A stretch of 64,000 nucleotides of DNA. Origin: Enchytraeus crypticus. Lineage: Eukaryota > Annelida > Clitellata > Enchytraeida > Enchytraeidae. The stretch is from positions 401,501 through 465,500 of the forward strand of contig CAJHZI010000773.1 of NCBI GenBank assembly GCA_905160935.1, read 5' to 3'. Position numbers and translations under genes: made by a program. The notes beneath the pieces were generated by a model. The model had not been told where the DNA came from. It did no database searches and saw nothing but the letters and a program-made list of their open reading frames with translations. Below are positions 46,789-58,091 of this stretch, in pieces (within the stretch, counting starts at the first letter, position 1; each line of letters begins with the position of its first letter).

Positions 46789-47926
46789 TTAGATTGCGAT
46801 TGTTAGCAGAGTGATAAAATTTCCTCACTAGAATGCCCTCAGGCCAACAATTAACAGAAAAAATAACATCAGACACTTGCTTAAAATTATTAGCATCAAT
46901 ATTACATGTAACTGAAAATGAAGCATAGCTATCATATCTTGTAGTTAACTTAGTACAAGTTAATGATTCATCAGACAGACGATATCCAGTAGATGCTGCA
47001 ACATTATCAATCGCATAATTTCGAACATCATCGACAGTTGTGGCTGGATCCAGTCTAGTCAGGAAAGCACTGCAACGTTTAATTACTTTCGCAGCAGCTA
47101 GTTTAGAAGTTACAGCTCTGCCAATAAAAACTTTCTTACTGGCTACAGACGATGTCTTCTTCATAGCACCAGTGCTCACTGATTTCTTCAGCACATCAGC
47201 CATAGTGGTTAAGGCAGAGTCTAAAGTTGACCTGAAAGCATTAGTGCTATCCACTGATACGGAATCAGAAGCTGCCCTATCTACAGGCTTAGTAGTATTC
47301 AGTGCCGCAAAGACATTACCTGAATTGACATCCACTTGTGTATCCTTCCTCACCTTACCAGTCGTTGTCCATTTCACACGAGAACTTTTACCAGCATCAA
47401 AGGTTTTACTATTAGCCTGAGCATGCGTATCAGATACATTCACGGAATCCTGTGCAGTAGAATTAGTTATAACACAGTCAGAGTTATCATTCATTTGACT
47501 AGAGCACGTCACTAGCTTCCTAAGCTCCGATAGCTCATCACGCAACTGCCCAAACTGTCTCACTTCAGATCTCAGCAAACTGATCTCCTGTAATAAAGCA
47601 GATACATCACAATGCTTGATGTCAACAGGAGGTAAACGATTGAGGTCCACGGCGTAGTACACAGGAAGTGTGATGGATGGATTGAGACATACCTTGATAA
47701 TGTCTTCCATAGTTATTCTCATCTTGGAATCACCCTGTCTTTTCTTTAAACGCTGCGAGGAATGTTTCTCGATTAGATTCCGAGCCAACATTATTTCATT
47801 TTCCTTATAGAAGGAAGAACAAACAGTAACCAGGTGGTCAAAAGATAAGATATTACACTTATCCATCACGAAGCATAGGAGCTCATTACGAACAGGAGTG
47901 AGGGAAATAGCATCACCCACTCCCAC
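46772..47926 (-). CDS. LINE ORF1 protein
   Basis: An open frame of 384 codons without interruption. After a basic stretch it reads VYYAVDLNRLPPVDIKHCDV, then a coiled coil with heptad leucines (LLQEISLLRSEVRQFG, LRDELSELRKLV), a Ser/Thr-rich middle and a C-terminal domain. The N-terminal block matches the ORF1 type I associate with CR1-like elements. There is no ATG at the start of the open frame (it opens at GTG with a stop 27 bases upstream); the first ATG is the codon for MDKCNIL, 18 codons in. ORF1 proteins bind RNA in retrotransposition complexes. Stop at 46772, inside ORF2's first codons. Confidence 0.8.
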   Translation of the reverse strand: MGVGDAISLTPVRNELLCFVMDKCNILSFDHLVTVCSSFYKENEIMLARNLIEKHSSQRLKKRQGDSKMRITMEDIIKVCLNPSITLPVYYAVDLNRLPPVDIKHCDVSALLQEISLLRSEVRQFGQLRDELSELRKLVTCSSQMNDNSDCVITNSTAQDSVNVSDTHAQANSKTFDAGKSSRVKWTTTGKVRKDTQVDVNSGNVFAALNTTKPVDRAASDSVSVDSTNAFRSTLDSALTTMADVLKKSVSTGAMKKTSSVASKKVFIGRAVTSKLAAAKVIKRCSAFLTRLDPATTVDDVRNYAIDNVAASTGYRLSDESLTCTKLTTRYDSYASFSVTCNIDANNFKQVSDVIFSVNCWPEGILVRKFYHSANNRNLNGATV

Positions 47927-48116
47927 TATAAGGTTATAAACTGTTTTTGCCTACAAATTAGCATTAAAACTTAACTTTAATATCTCAGTATCTATGCTCC
48001 ACAAAGATAACTAGATGTATAGCAAACTTTTCCCTTTGATTAAAAAAAATTAAAACCTACTCACCCCAAAACCCCGGCTAGGTATCATTTGGTAATTTTG
48101 TAAACAATAAACAAAC

Positions 48117-51100
48117 ATGGCTGATATGGAAGGATGCATGAGTTTGCGATCTCTTCTGGAAGCTTTGCCTATCTCTGAAAATAAACAGGAAACACTGATA
48201 AATATACGCACTGCTTTATCGTTTGTGTCTGCTACTTCTCTGAAAGATATAGCGCCGGGATTGTCATACGCTGGACTCTTCGAACATCTGCGTTCCGATG
48301 ATAGGTAAAGTGAAAAATGTACCGGTTGATTATTTAGAATGATTAAGCACAATTGAAATTGAAATATATTGTAATTAATTGTTTGTGCTAATAATGTTGT
48401 GGATTATATTAAAAAATAATATATTGTGTCAATGTTTTTAATTTTGGTCATTAATTAGTTATTTCTATATAATTATATTTTATCAAAAATATTTAAAGAA
48501 AATTTTTAAGCTTTAAATTATCGGCATAATGAAATTTCTCTGTCTCGATTTTGTTGAAGTGGTTACTGGAAAACATTTGAAGATTGATCGTACCGACAAC
48601 TGCACTTGTTAGTATGAAGTAACTGGTGCAGATAGGGTAGTGGAGATACTTGTAGCCTTGTGTCAATGACATCTGTTTTGTAGATTAATTGGTGGCTTTA
48701 TTTCAGACTTGTAGAGTTCTGGCTACTCCATCAGTAGTGGCCTACTATCATCAGACTACTTGGTTCTATGTGTGTCTGTTTAGTGCTAATGTGGCATTTG
48801 TGTAGTTTGGCACTTTGTAAACTTTAATTTTTCTGTAACTTCTTCAACAAAATTGAGACAGAGAAATTTCATTGTGAAGATAATTTCTAAATGAATGTAT
48901 TGCTTGATTGCTTGAGGGGAAGAGCCGAGATAGACTAATTGGCAAAAATGACAAGTGATAAAAAAATGTAATTAGAGTTCTTGCTTCAGTTACAATGTGT
49001 TAGGACAAACTTAGTCTTGTGAGCTCAACGGTATTCCACAAGCATTGCCAATCCAAAATATCAGTCTAATAGTTTGACAGAAATAGCAGAAATAAATAAT
49101 AACTCTAATAGATTTGGATTCTATGAGAAAATTATGATGGCAACAAGGAGAACAATAGTAATGTAATTGCTTTTTGCTGAGTTTTATGCTATTTCTGTTG
49201 TTTCTGTCTTTTCTGCCAATTCTGCTGCTGTTCTACCAATAAAGTTTTCCCTGGATGATCCCATTTGTCACTGTTTAACTTTGTGATTTCTATTTGCAGG
49301 CTACGATGATATGGGACATTAAATTAACTCTAGATGTAATTCTGATTTAAAGTCATTTCTTAAAATGCTGCTATGTTGTGATTTTTCTACGCATGATTTC
49401 TTGCCTCATCAATGATGTTATAAATAAAATGAATGTTTTCGTGAGTAAAGGCGACGCTTTGCCGTCTTTCTTTTTGACAATTTTGAAAGAAATATTTAAG
49501 TGGCAAATGTAAAATTTAGGCAGGGTAAGATTGATAGTAATTAAGTCTGGCACCTAATTCTGTTTTAATATTTTTGAAGAAACTTAGAAGGCTTAACTTT
49601 TTGTACAGCAAATCAAATAAAATGGGTCCCCTATCATGATACTTAAGTGCTATTTCTTAAAATGTTGGATGGGGTTGGTGTAGAGTTTCGGGTTTGCAGG
49701 TTGTTCTCTGTACTCATAGTTATTCATGAATATTTAAGCGGATCTGTTGGCTGAAGCCAGTGGCGGCGTCGGTAAGATATTCGAGTGCGGATCAGTATGA
49801 GCGGGGTTCAAACATTTCAAATCCTGGGCTCACCCGTGACTGACATCGCTTTTGAGTGAGGAAACGTACGTTAACATTAGCTTTACCAGTTTTTTGGTTC
49901 AAATGTGCAGAAAATCAAGTCTTGTAAAATTCATTATTTAATTAGGAGTACCATGTATAACGGAGTAATTGAGCTCAAAAACTCGATAAGTTTAAATTAA
50001 TTTTTTTATTTTAAGAACGAATAAATATTATTTATAAAAATAATACATATGAATATAAATATAAATTACTTGTACTCGAAAAGGCGAAACTAGCTATAAT
50101 TTTGGCTGTTATTGATATTGTATACATACTAAATGATGTATTTTATTCATTTGGTAACATAATGTTGGGTTTTCACTGCAGCAATGAGATTTCACTATGC
50201 TGTGAGATATTGGAGAAGCTTCTTTCTGCCATAGATGTTAGCTCTGTACTCTCTGCGTTCAGTGCTGATCTACTGCTGGGCCTAACTCACGGATCATCTG
50301 ACGTTAGGATACTCTGTCTCAAGCAGGTTAGAAATCTGACAGATAAAATTTTCTAGCCAGTCAACAAATACACGAACTAAACTTTCATTGTAAGAATGTC
50401 TCATTGTTTAAATTCTGTAAAATTAACACTAAAACAATTTTGTAAGATTACTTTCGTGAATTTAGTTAAATACTTTAATTTTCTTAACCTGGATATTTTT
50501 GGTAATCTCGGCTTATACTTAATCCTTGCAAGAAGAATTTTGTGTATTTGTTCAAAATAACAATTGTTAAAATTTATTTTGATTTTAGCTGAGCTACTTC
50601 AGAAAATTCAGTTAAGTTTAATTTTGTAAAATAATTCTGTATTTTCTTTATTATATTCTTTAGGCACACAGAGCTGCTTTAAGCGATGCTGGTCTGTTGC
50701 TGCAGTTTGTCGACATTGTAAACTCAGTCGTTAATTGTTTATGTGACGATTTCTGTGAGATTGCACAAAGATCTCTTCAGATATGCACTGAAATAGGTAT
50801 GTATACCAGATAGCGTAACTGTGTTGGGTCCAGCCGGCTAAAGTATAGACTAACCGTAAACCATGCAGGTTGTAAGAGTCTACTGAGCAAGAACGGAGGA
50901 AGCAAATGAGAATCTATTACAGAAGCCATATTTTTTCAAGCTATGGGTTACAATAAGGCATGGCCTTTTGTGAAGGGATTAACTTGTTAATCTATGTAGT
51001 GTGAAAGCAGAATACGAGTAAGGATGTTTACCTTGGACTTGCTACTTAGCAGAACTCTATTTAGAGAGTAAAATTTTTTTTTTTGCATAAATTAAAAGCA

Positions 51101-54100
51101 CAGCATACACAGCTATTGATGGTAATAATTTTGTGGACTTTTTTCAATAGGGATATTTAAAATATTTTGAGTATTATTGACATCAGGTAGGAGAATTATT
51201 AAAAAAATGAATGTCTGCTACTGATAAAAATGTCTGCTATTGCTCTATTTAATGTTCTGCATAGTCTTATTTGTATCACTGATCTCTACTTGTATATTGC
51301 TGTACAGTGACTTGCTGTATGATGTGTTTCTTTAGGTGAAACAACTGATGAGATCTACTGTAAGTGATATTGTGATGTGTTTTGTAGGAGATCAACTGAT
51401 GTAAGATATCTACTTTAAGTGATATTTTGTGATGTGTTTTGTAGGTAAAACAGCTGATGGAAGAGATCTACTACTACGGAACAATAGAGTGTTTCCATCA
51501 GTAGAGGCGGCTATGCAGAAAGGAGATGTCATTAGATATCGCAGCTATGAGGTACTGTTGCTTGTTATGTAGATCTATATAATCTTTATTTTACCCCCAC
51601 GATGTAGTAGACATTACTAATTATAAAGTCCAACAAAAACAAACTGAAATAAAAATTAAAAATGAGAAATATATATGCCTTCTACATATACTATCTTAAT
51701 TGCAAAAGAGCCATAAAATTTAAATATCTAGGCAATATTTAAATTATTTTCAAAGAAATGGCTTTTTAGTCATTCAATTTTCAAATAATTTGGACGATCG
51801 AACGCTGTTTATTTAAGCAATAGGTATTCACAATCTATAAGTGCTAATAATTTTATGATTAAAGAAAAAAAAAAACAAGGACATTTTCTCTGCCATTTCT
51901 AAGCAATACGGTTTGGTTATAGTCTATGTTAATGTCTATTAGAGTACTCGCACAGACGAGAGCTGTATGGGCTTAATGAATAATTATGTAGTATAAGTGT
52001 AGGAAAACACATCATATCAACATGAATTATGTTTCCAATCCATAGATGGCTAGATATTAACTTACATGTGCTGATAAGTGCAAAGAAACATGCAGACTTT
52101 AGTTACAGAGTTGAGAGGAAGTACACCTGGTTGAACTAGTTTACTGAATGCTGTAGATTTGAATGTCGACTATATCTAGATGCTGACATGCATAGCAGTG
52201 ACCTCTCCTGAGGCACTGCAGGCTGTGTCAGACTGTGGTCTACTCTCTCAACTGCTGAACGAGCTGCGATTCACTGACGACATCCTGGTGAGACTGAACT
52301 GTCTGGAGCTGCTGACCTCTCTAGCGGGATCTAAGCACGGCCTGGCATATGTGGAGGAGCAGGGAGTTCTTAACTACATGGAGACAGTCCTGAGAAACGT
52401 TGACCTGGATCCTTTCAGTGCCCTCCTGCTACCTGGTCTGTCTATACTAGTAGTACTCTGTTGTCTGGTCTGTCTATACTAGTAGTGCTCTATTGTCTGG
52501 TCTGTCTATACTAGTAGTGCTCTGTTGTCTGGTCTGTCTATAATTGTAGTGCTCTGTTGTCTGGTCTGTCTATACTAGTAGTGCTCTGTTATCTGATCTG
52601 TCTATACTAGTAGAGCTCTGTTGTCTGGTCTGTCTATACTAGTAGTACTCTATTGTCTGGTCTGTCTATACTAGTAATTGAAATTTCACTTTTACGCTGA
52701 TGACACCCAGATTTACATCTCATTCTCTAGTCCCGATTCTTTTTGATGCTCTGTCCAAGCCTACATATACCCTTGATCTAGTTCACTCCTCGTTTTGCGC
52801 TAATCGATTTGCGCTAATCCTTCAAAAACTGAATACCTTCTCATCGGCACCCCACAGCTGCATAATAACTAACTCAACCATTAACATTTTAAAATATCCT
52901 CTGAACACCCACAGATTGTGCGCATAACCTTGGTGTAATTTTTAATTCAAATCTTAACTTTAAAACACATATTTCAGCAGTATGTCCTTCTTCTTTTTTC
53001 CATATCAGTCAAGTACGTTAAATTCATAAATTCCTTGATATCAATTCTGCCACTGTATAAGCTAATGCGCTTGTCCATTCTAAACTTGATTACTGTAACT
53101 CCCTGCAGAATGATCTCCAGAAAACCTCACTAATTCATCTCCATTACGTTCAAAATTATCGTCCGAGATTTAATTCACAGATCAGCGCGGCCGAGAAGTG
53201 AACCCACGAGAGTTCAATTCACCTCAGGAGCGATCAGTTAAAATTTCTTTACATTATCTGATGCCTATAATACTAATTAATAATGTATAATATAATAATG
53301 ATGAAAATAATATTAATAATATACCAGTTTTTACTACGTCTTCCTAATGATTAAATCGCTGTAAGTACTAGTATGGTTTAACTTAAAGAATGTTAATGAC
53401 CCTTTGCAGTGTATTCTTTGGCTGCAGTTTACCCCTATTTCTTTCACCATATGACGTTCTTCATTTTAACTAATTAAAATTCTATGAATTATATAATTTG
53501 TAGTACTTAACGCTGTGCTTTGATATTTTAGGCATAGTGAAGTTCTTTGGTAATGTTTGTCACGGACATCCGGCTGACATATCGGGAAGATTTCGTGAGA
53601 TCTTTAACATTCTCTTATCGTCGCTACAGGAAGGGCCCAGTGGCAGCCTGACTGGAATAGCGGTGGAGACACTCGGCTTTGTAGGTCGGACTGTTGAGGG
53701 AAAGAGAGGCCTTGATAAATTAGGTATCAATTTTTGAGCATTCTTTATTGTGACGTGTACTCTTTGAAGTTGTTCAAGTAATTGGAATTTTGTATTAAAA
53801 TTTTTAGAAATAAAACATGTTAAAATGTAAATAATTTCATTGCTGAGTTCACAATTTTTCTTTACAGTGTTAAGCGCTTGTACTTTTTTCTAAGCACAAG
53901 TAAATATGGTACAGCTAACTACATCCAAGACATAGTTGTTATTGCGTAGTCGATGGTTAATCTGTTACGTACATGAAAAACAGGAAACACTGAAATTAGG
54001 AAATCAGGTTCCGTACCAGCGGAACTCTATCTTCTTATGATGTATACCATTTACGTTTAATTATGCTTGTTTATGTTCATGCACCAGTAGTACGTTGCTG

Positions 54101-55915
54101 CTATCTTCTTATGACGTATATCATTTATAATTAAGCAAGTGTACTTTCGGTATATCGCTATCTTCTTCTGATATGTATCATTTTATACTTTACAGATGTC
54201 AAAATTTGCTTAAATAATACTTTTGACTTTCACATATTTTACTGTCATATGCAGCCGAAACTGAAACTAGTTAAACAAGCTGGAGTTGCTCTGCATCGCT
54301 CCATATCTGCTTCTCGCATATTTTGCGAGAACGTGTGGGCTTTTATGCTTTCATAGCGTTCATTAGTTGCTAAATTATCATCTGTTACCGTCAATCAGTA
54401 CTAAATTATTATTATAATTCAGCTTCAAATTCCAATTGCAATGATTCTAAGTGAACAATGATTCAATAATTTTTAAACAATAATTAATGATTCAATAATA
54501 AATATTCAATAATAGTGAGTCAAAGCAATGATCATGATTCAACAATAATGATTCAATAGTAATGATACAATAATAATTATTAAATAATAATGATTACAAA
54601 CAATTATTCATCAATATTAATACAATGATAATTATTCAATAATAGTGATTCAAAACAATGAATCAACAATAATGATACAATAATAATGATTCAACAACAA
54701 TGGTTCCACAATAAAAATTCAGTAATGATAGTTACTAAAATATTATAACTAATATTAATATAATAGTAATATTCGCTTATAACTCAAGAGCATGGTTTAG
54801 GGTTCAGATGTGCTGTAATGTTGTTGTAGGTGAGGATTTTCTGCGCCAGTGCTTTAAATTGTTGGGCAGGTTCATGAACGACGCAGCCACTGAACTTAAA
54901 GTTAAAAGTCTCGATACCATCAGACAGCTCGTGCACGTCGGGGTATGTCTCTAGTAAAAATAAGAAGAAATAGTTTCTTTCTAGTAACTATAATGTCTGT
55001 TGATAACTGTATCGTACTCATTCAATAGTAGAGGTGTTTACTTGCTCGCTGCAAACTAGGCCTATATAGCTTATGATTACGAGTATAATTTTATCATTGG
55101 ATGTATTAGAATCCTTTTTGAATTCATTGTGTAAGATGTCTCTTAGTGCACTGCCTACTGGCAGGTCCATGGTATATAACGCCTCCACTCTTCTCTGTCT
55201 TTCGCTTTCCTCTTCATTTGCACATATGAGTTGGTCTTTAAATCATCTAAGATACCTAATCTCGGCCTGCCCCTGCCTCTTTTTCCTTCCATTCTACCTT
55301 CTGTGACCTTTTTTAATAGACTATCCCCCCTTAGAATGTGTCCTATCCATCTCTTCTCCCTGTGAAAGAAGAACTCTTCGTCCCCTTGTGAAAGATATGA
55401 AGCTTAAATATCATATAAATTACAAATATAATTTGCCAACTATAATCATAATGTTGATTAATTATTCACTTGTATTTATCTTTACCTCATACACACAGCA
55501 GGGTGCTGAGATAACGAACGACCTCTCTACGCTAACAGAGCAGTGGTTCACTTACCTCAGCCCAGCCTCAGACCCTCAGGCTCCTCTCAGACGAATCCTA
55601 GAGTACAGCAGGCAGCCCTTCATCGACGTTCGCCTGCCCAGTCTACGCCTCGTGGGCTCCCTGGCCCGTCTAGCCTGGGCGCAGCACCTCCTCCACGCTG
55701 AACCCGGCTTCAACGAGTACCTGCTCGACAGGTCGACAGAGGTGACCAAGGAAGGGTTGGAGGAGAAGTACGAGATCGTCAGAGCTCTGGTGGCGTCTAG
55801 CAGTGCTGTGGAAGTGTTCGGATGGGAGTACGTGCTGAGACTGAAGAACTATGAGCGCGATGGACCTTTCTATGTTAGACGCGAGACACAAGTGGCCATA
55901 GATAATGCTGAGTGA
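48117..55915 (+). CDS. PSMD5: 26S proteasome assembly chaperone PSMD5 (S5b-like)
   Basis: Eight exons: 48117-48304, 50182-50326, 50664-50796, 51445-51551, 52180-52435, 53532-53723, 54830-54942 and 55499-55915, all GT-AG with consistent phases, giving about 516 aa (the human protein has 504). PSMD5 binds the base ATPase PSMC2 and helps assemble the 19S regulatory particle; it is an all-helical ARM/HEAT-type protein. Matching blocks are DVIRYRSYE, PEALQAVSDCGLLSQLL, DDILVRLNCLELLTSLAG, DPFSALLLPG joined to IVKFFGNV, IAVETLGFVGRTVEGKRG, AWAQHLLHAEPGFNEYLLDR and KYEIVRALV. The start follows a short leader and its ATG gives MADMEGCMSLRSLLEALP. The last intron ends cagcag, a NAGNAG acceptor that may add or drop one Gln. 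Introns 3 and 5 hold repeated splice sites. The promoter side is occupied by a LINE in opposite orientation. Confidence 0.93.
48305..50181. other. PSMD5 intron 1
   Basis: AT-rich non-coding sequence with one SINE-B copy (49.73-49.90 kb). I see nothing else in it. Confidence 0.6.
49730..49900 (+). mobile_element. SINE-B copy, fullest
   Basis: Runs ctgaagccagtggcggcgtc, gagcggggttcaaacatttc, cctgggctcacccgtgactg, acatcgcttttgagtgagga and the ctttaccag tail. The ggttcaaac block resembles a tRNA B box, which suggests tRNA origin. Confidence 0.7.
50870..51070 (+). mobile_element. SINE-A copy
   Basis: Has all family blocks: actgagcaagaacggaggaag, agaagccat, caagctatgggttac, ggcatggccttttgtgaagg, gattaacttgttaatc, accttggacttgccacttag and gcagaactctatttagagag. 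It lies in PSMD5 intron 3. Confidence 0.75.
51321..51475 (+). repeat. Threefold tandem duplication of PSMD5 exon-4 acceptor
   Basis: Three copies of gatgtgtttt(g/c)t(t)tag followed by exon-like g(t)a-aaacarctgatg and agatctact end their AG at 51335, 51387 and 51444. Only the last opens the real exon. In the exon's frame the first decoy stops at TGA after ten codons and the second at TAA after five. Confidence 0.85.
52433..52680 (+). repeat. 32-bp minisatellite made of a 5' splice site
   Basis: About 7.7 copies at exact 32-base spacing (52433, 52465, 52497, 52529, 52561, 52593, 52625, 52657) of a unit beginning CTGGTCTGTCTATACTAGTA. The first copy's CTG is the end of PSMD5 exon 5 and its GTCTGT is the donor. 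Every unit but the sixth (CTGATCTG) repeats the junction. Confidence 0.92.
52685..53160 (+). pseudogene. CR1/Jockey-type reverse transcriptase fragment
   Basis: The plus strand, in drifting frames, gives KFHFYADDTQIYISFSS (catalytic YADD box), NPSKTEYLLIGTP and, further on, remnants of SNLNFKTHISAVC and KLDYCNSL. It begins right after the 32-bp minisatellite in PSMD5 intron 5 and carries many stops. Confidence 0.75.
53155..53250 (-). mobile_element. SINE-C copy
   Basis: Contains gcgcggccgagaagtgaacc and cacgagagttcaattcacc, the reverse of the copy at 56.70 kb. Confidence 0.55.
54440..54745. repeat. Degenerate AT-rich repeat (caataatgatt)n
   Basis: Many imperfect units of the type caataataatgattcaa, in PSMD5 intron 6, about 85 bp upstream of exon 7. 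Confidence 0.75.
55138..55375 (-). mobile_element. 5'-truncated LINE tail (family T)
   Basis: The complement of agtgcactgcctactggcag starts the 3' end and similarity extends to the complement of agaatgtgtcctatccatct. It lies in PSMD5 intron 7, antisense to the gene, about 125 bp from exon 8. Confidence 0.82.
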
Positions 55916-56479
55916 TTGATTGTCTAGTGTTTGATCATAAAGTATAATTATCAATTCAATATAAATATATTAACAGAAATTAATATACATGAAATAGACA
56001 TGCGAAAGTAGAAGCATAGATTTCACAGTAAAATCACTTTATTCTTTATCATTAAAAAATGGATAAAGAAGTAAATATTGTAGGACAAGATTGTCCGATT
56101 TGTTTTCATTAAAAAATTTATTAAGAAGTAAATATTTTAAAAGGACCAGATTGTCCATTTTGTATAATATAATATCAGATGCTTAAATAGCAGGCTGCAT
56201 GCAGCATTTGATTTGATTGTATAACAGTGTAGATGTATAATAGTGATGTGCTTAATGAGTTACTCGTATACTATTGCAGAGGCAACGGAACACTAATGAT
56301 CAGGATAAGCGCTAATAGTCCTACTAACGTTGCTCTATTCTAAGCATGATGGTATTTTCACGACTCTGTAAAACTTAACACTACAGTACAGTTGTGAGTA
56401 ACTTTAGATATATACAAGAGTCTGGTTTAAAATAACTTTTCAGTCTGTTTTCGCATTTTATATTACATGTCCAAGATGC

Positions 56480-57010
56480 GATAGTATACTGAGCAAGAAC
56501 AGGGGAAGCAAAATAAATAAAGAGGTAGCAAAAGAGAAACCATTTCAGAAGCTATATTATTTATTCTCAAGCTATAGGCTACATTAAAGTATGGATAAGG
56601 CTTAGCCTATTCATTCATTTAGAATTTTTTCGTTTTCATTCATTTGAATGTCTCAATAGAGCAGTTGTTAGAGATGTAGCTAACGTCATTAAGTTTTAAA
56701 TGACAGATCCTGATGTGAATTGAACTCTCGTGGGTTCAATTCTCGGCCGCACTGAGCTGAGAGTAAAATCTCGGACATTCACAGGACTGGTTAAACGGAA
56801 AACGGACTAAATTGTCTAGCGGTTTATGTGGTATTAAAGTGATAGAAATCAACATAGTTGATCATTTCACTATAATGCGTGTTTACTTTATACTTTTGTG
56901 AAGGGATTAACTTATTAATCGTCAGAATGCTCTTTATGTATTTTGAAAACAGAAATTTAGTAGGAATATGTATCTTGAGCCTATAAATTGACAGAAATGA
57001 GAGATAACAT
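56480..57010 (+). mobile_element. SINE-A split by a nested insertion
   Basis: The left half (actgagcaagaacaggggaag to ggataaggcttagcc) ends near 56609, and the family sequence resumes at about 56890 with ttttgtgaagggattaactt and continues to about 57005. The split falls inside the conserved gcatagcc-ttttgtgaag block. Confidence 0.7.
56610..56889 (+). mobile_element. SINE-C copy nested in SINE-A
   Basis: Contains gagcagttgttagagatgta, a tRNA A-box-like stretch, and gaactctcgtgggttcaatt with ctcggccgc, a T-arm-like B box. Flanks are both SINE-A, so SINE-C was active after SINE-A here. Confidence 0.65.
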
Positions 57011-57884
57011 TTACGAAATTTCCTTGCTCTGTCTAATTATAATTTGAGGAATTTAATGTAATGCAAATAATGTATAATTCTCCTATGCATACCCATACGT
57101 ACTTTGAAAAAAGAAATTAGCATATCACTTGTTGCCTTCCTCAGCTTTTGACTTGTCGCTTCATACGATATGTGCAGTTAGGGGTTGATGTTTTCTTCAG
57201 TATCCTGTTCACAACACTGGAAACTTTGGTTAATTTTATAGTTACAGTTATATTAACACAGAATTATTTTACAATTACAATTATTAATTAACGTTAAGGA
57301 TCATAACATAAGGCAAAATGTAATCTGCAGCAGCCCAAAAATTCATTTTACGTCAGTTTCTTAATCCAAAGATGATATGCGGACTTTCAATGCAATATAT
57401 AAATAAGCTAATAGGAATTAACCGCAATAATTCATAAGAACTGACAAATGTCATCCACAAGATATAAAAATTAACAAATGTTCTTAACATAAATGGTCCA
57501 TATCTATTTTCATAAATTACATTCATATACAATGTTACGGTCCTATATGATAAAATCGTCACTGCTATTTATTATTGTCTAGGTGGCATATATTGTAACA
57601 GTGTCTCCTTGATGATAGTTATTGCTCGGAAAGACAAAATGGTACTGCCATAGATTTTACAAAACGTCGCGACGCAATGTTACTATTCGATATGTTAACG
57701 TGCAGGAAGGTAAACATTGTTCAAAGATCAGTGTGACACACTGTCAGTGATTGATGCGATACGTGTTACTGCTGCCTGTGAAACAAGTTACCTCCTGATA
57801 TGACACATGTTACTACTTGAGGCTAAACACAGTTACTGATTGATGTAACGAAGTGCTACACAAAGTACTGCTCGGTGTGACACA

Positions 57885-58065
57885 GTGCTACTGAGTGATA
57901 TGACATTGTCACTTGTGGGTAGAACACACCGTGCTAGTGATAGATTTAACCCAGCGTTACTGATAGATATGACATTGTCACTTGTGGGTAGGACACACCG
58001 TGCTAGTGATAGATTTTACCCAGTGTTACTGATTGATATGACATTGTCACTGGTCAGTATGACAC
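57885..58065. repeat. Tandem repeat, about 66-bp unit
   Basis: Two close copies and a partial third of gatatgacattgtcacttgtg with gtagaacacaccgtgctagt. The preceding 57.72-57.88 kb has weaker gtgacac/gttactg variants. It abuts the stop codon side of HSF2BP. Confidence 0.8.
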
Positions 58066-58091
58066 AGTGCTAATGATTGATGTGACAAGTG

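Larger units (their letters stand above)
43812..47950 (-). mobile_element. Near-full-length two-ORF LINE, CR1/Jockey-group-like
   Basis: The minus strand carries ORF1 (from about 47926), then ORF2 overlapping it by 17 bases, with an endonuclease followed by a reverse transcriptase, and a 3' end that runs into a short gatgatgatgatag repeat near 43812. This order and the short-repeat 3' end fit CR1-like elements. ORF2 is broken by three frameshifts. The 5' end is not defined, but must lie within about 190 bases of the PSMD5 ATG at 48117. Confidence 0.88.
55916..58091. other. Convergent intergenic space between PSMD5 and HSF2BP
   Basis: Both genes end towards this 2.2-kb interval. It holds a SINE-A split by a SINE-C, a tandem repeat and AT-rich sequence. 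No canonical AATAAA was seen soon after PSMD5; an ATTAAA lies at about 56052. No further gene is seen. Confidence 0.6.

Noticed and set aside
47040..47420. Plus-strand ORF of 126 codons
   Set aside because: Lies opposite LINE ORF1, whose minus-strand frame has the family similarity; this is a shadow.
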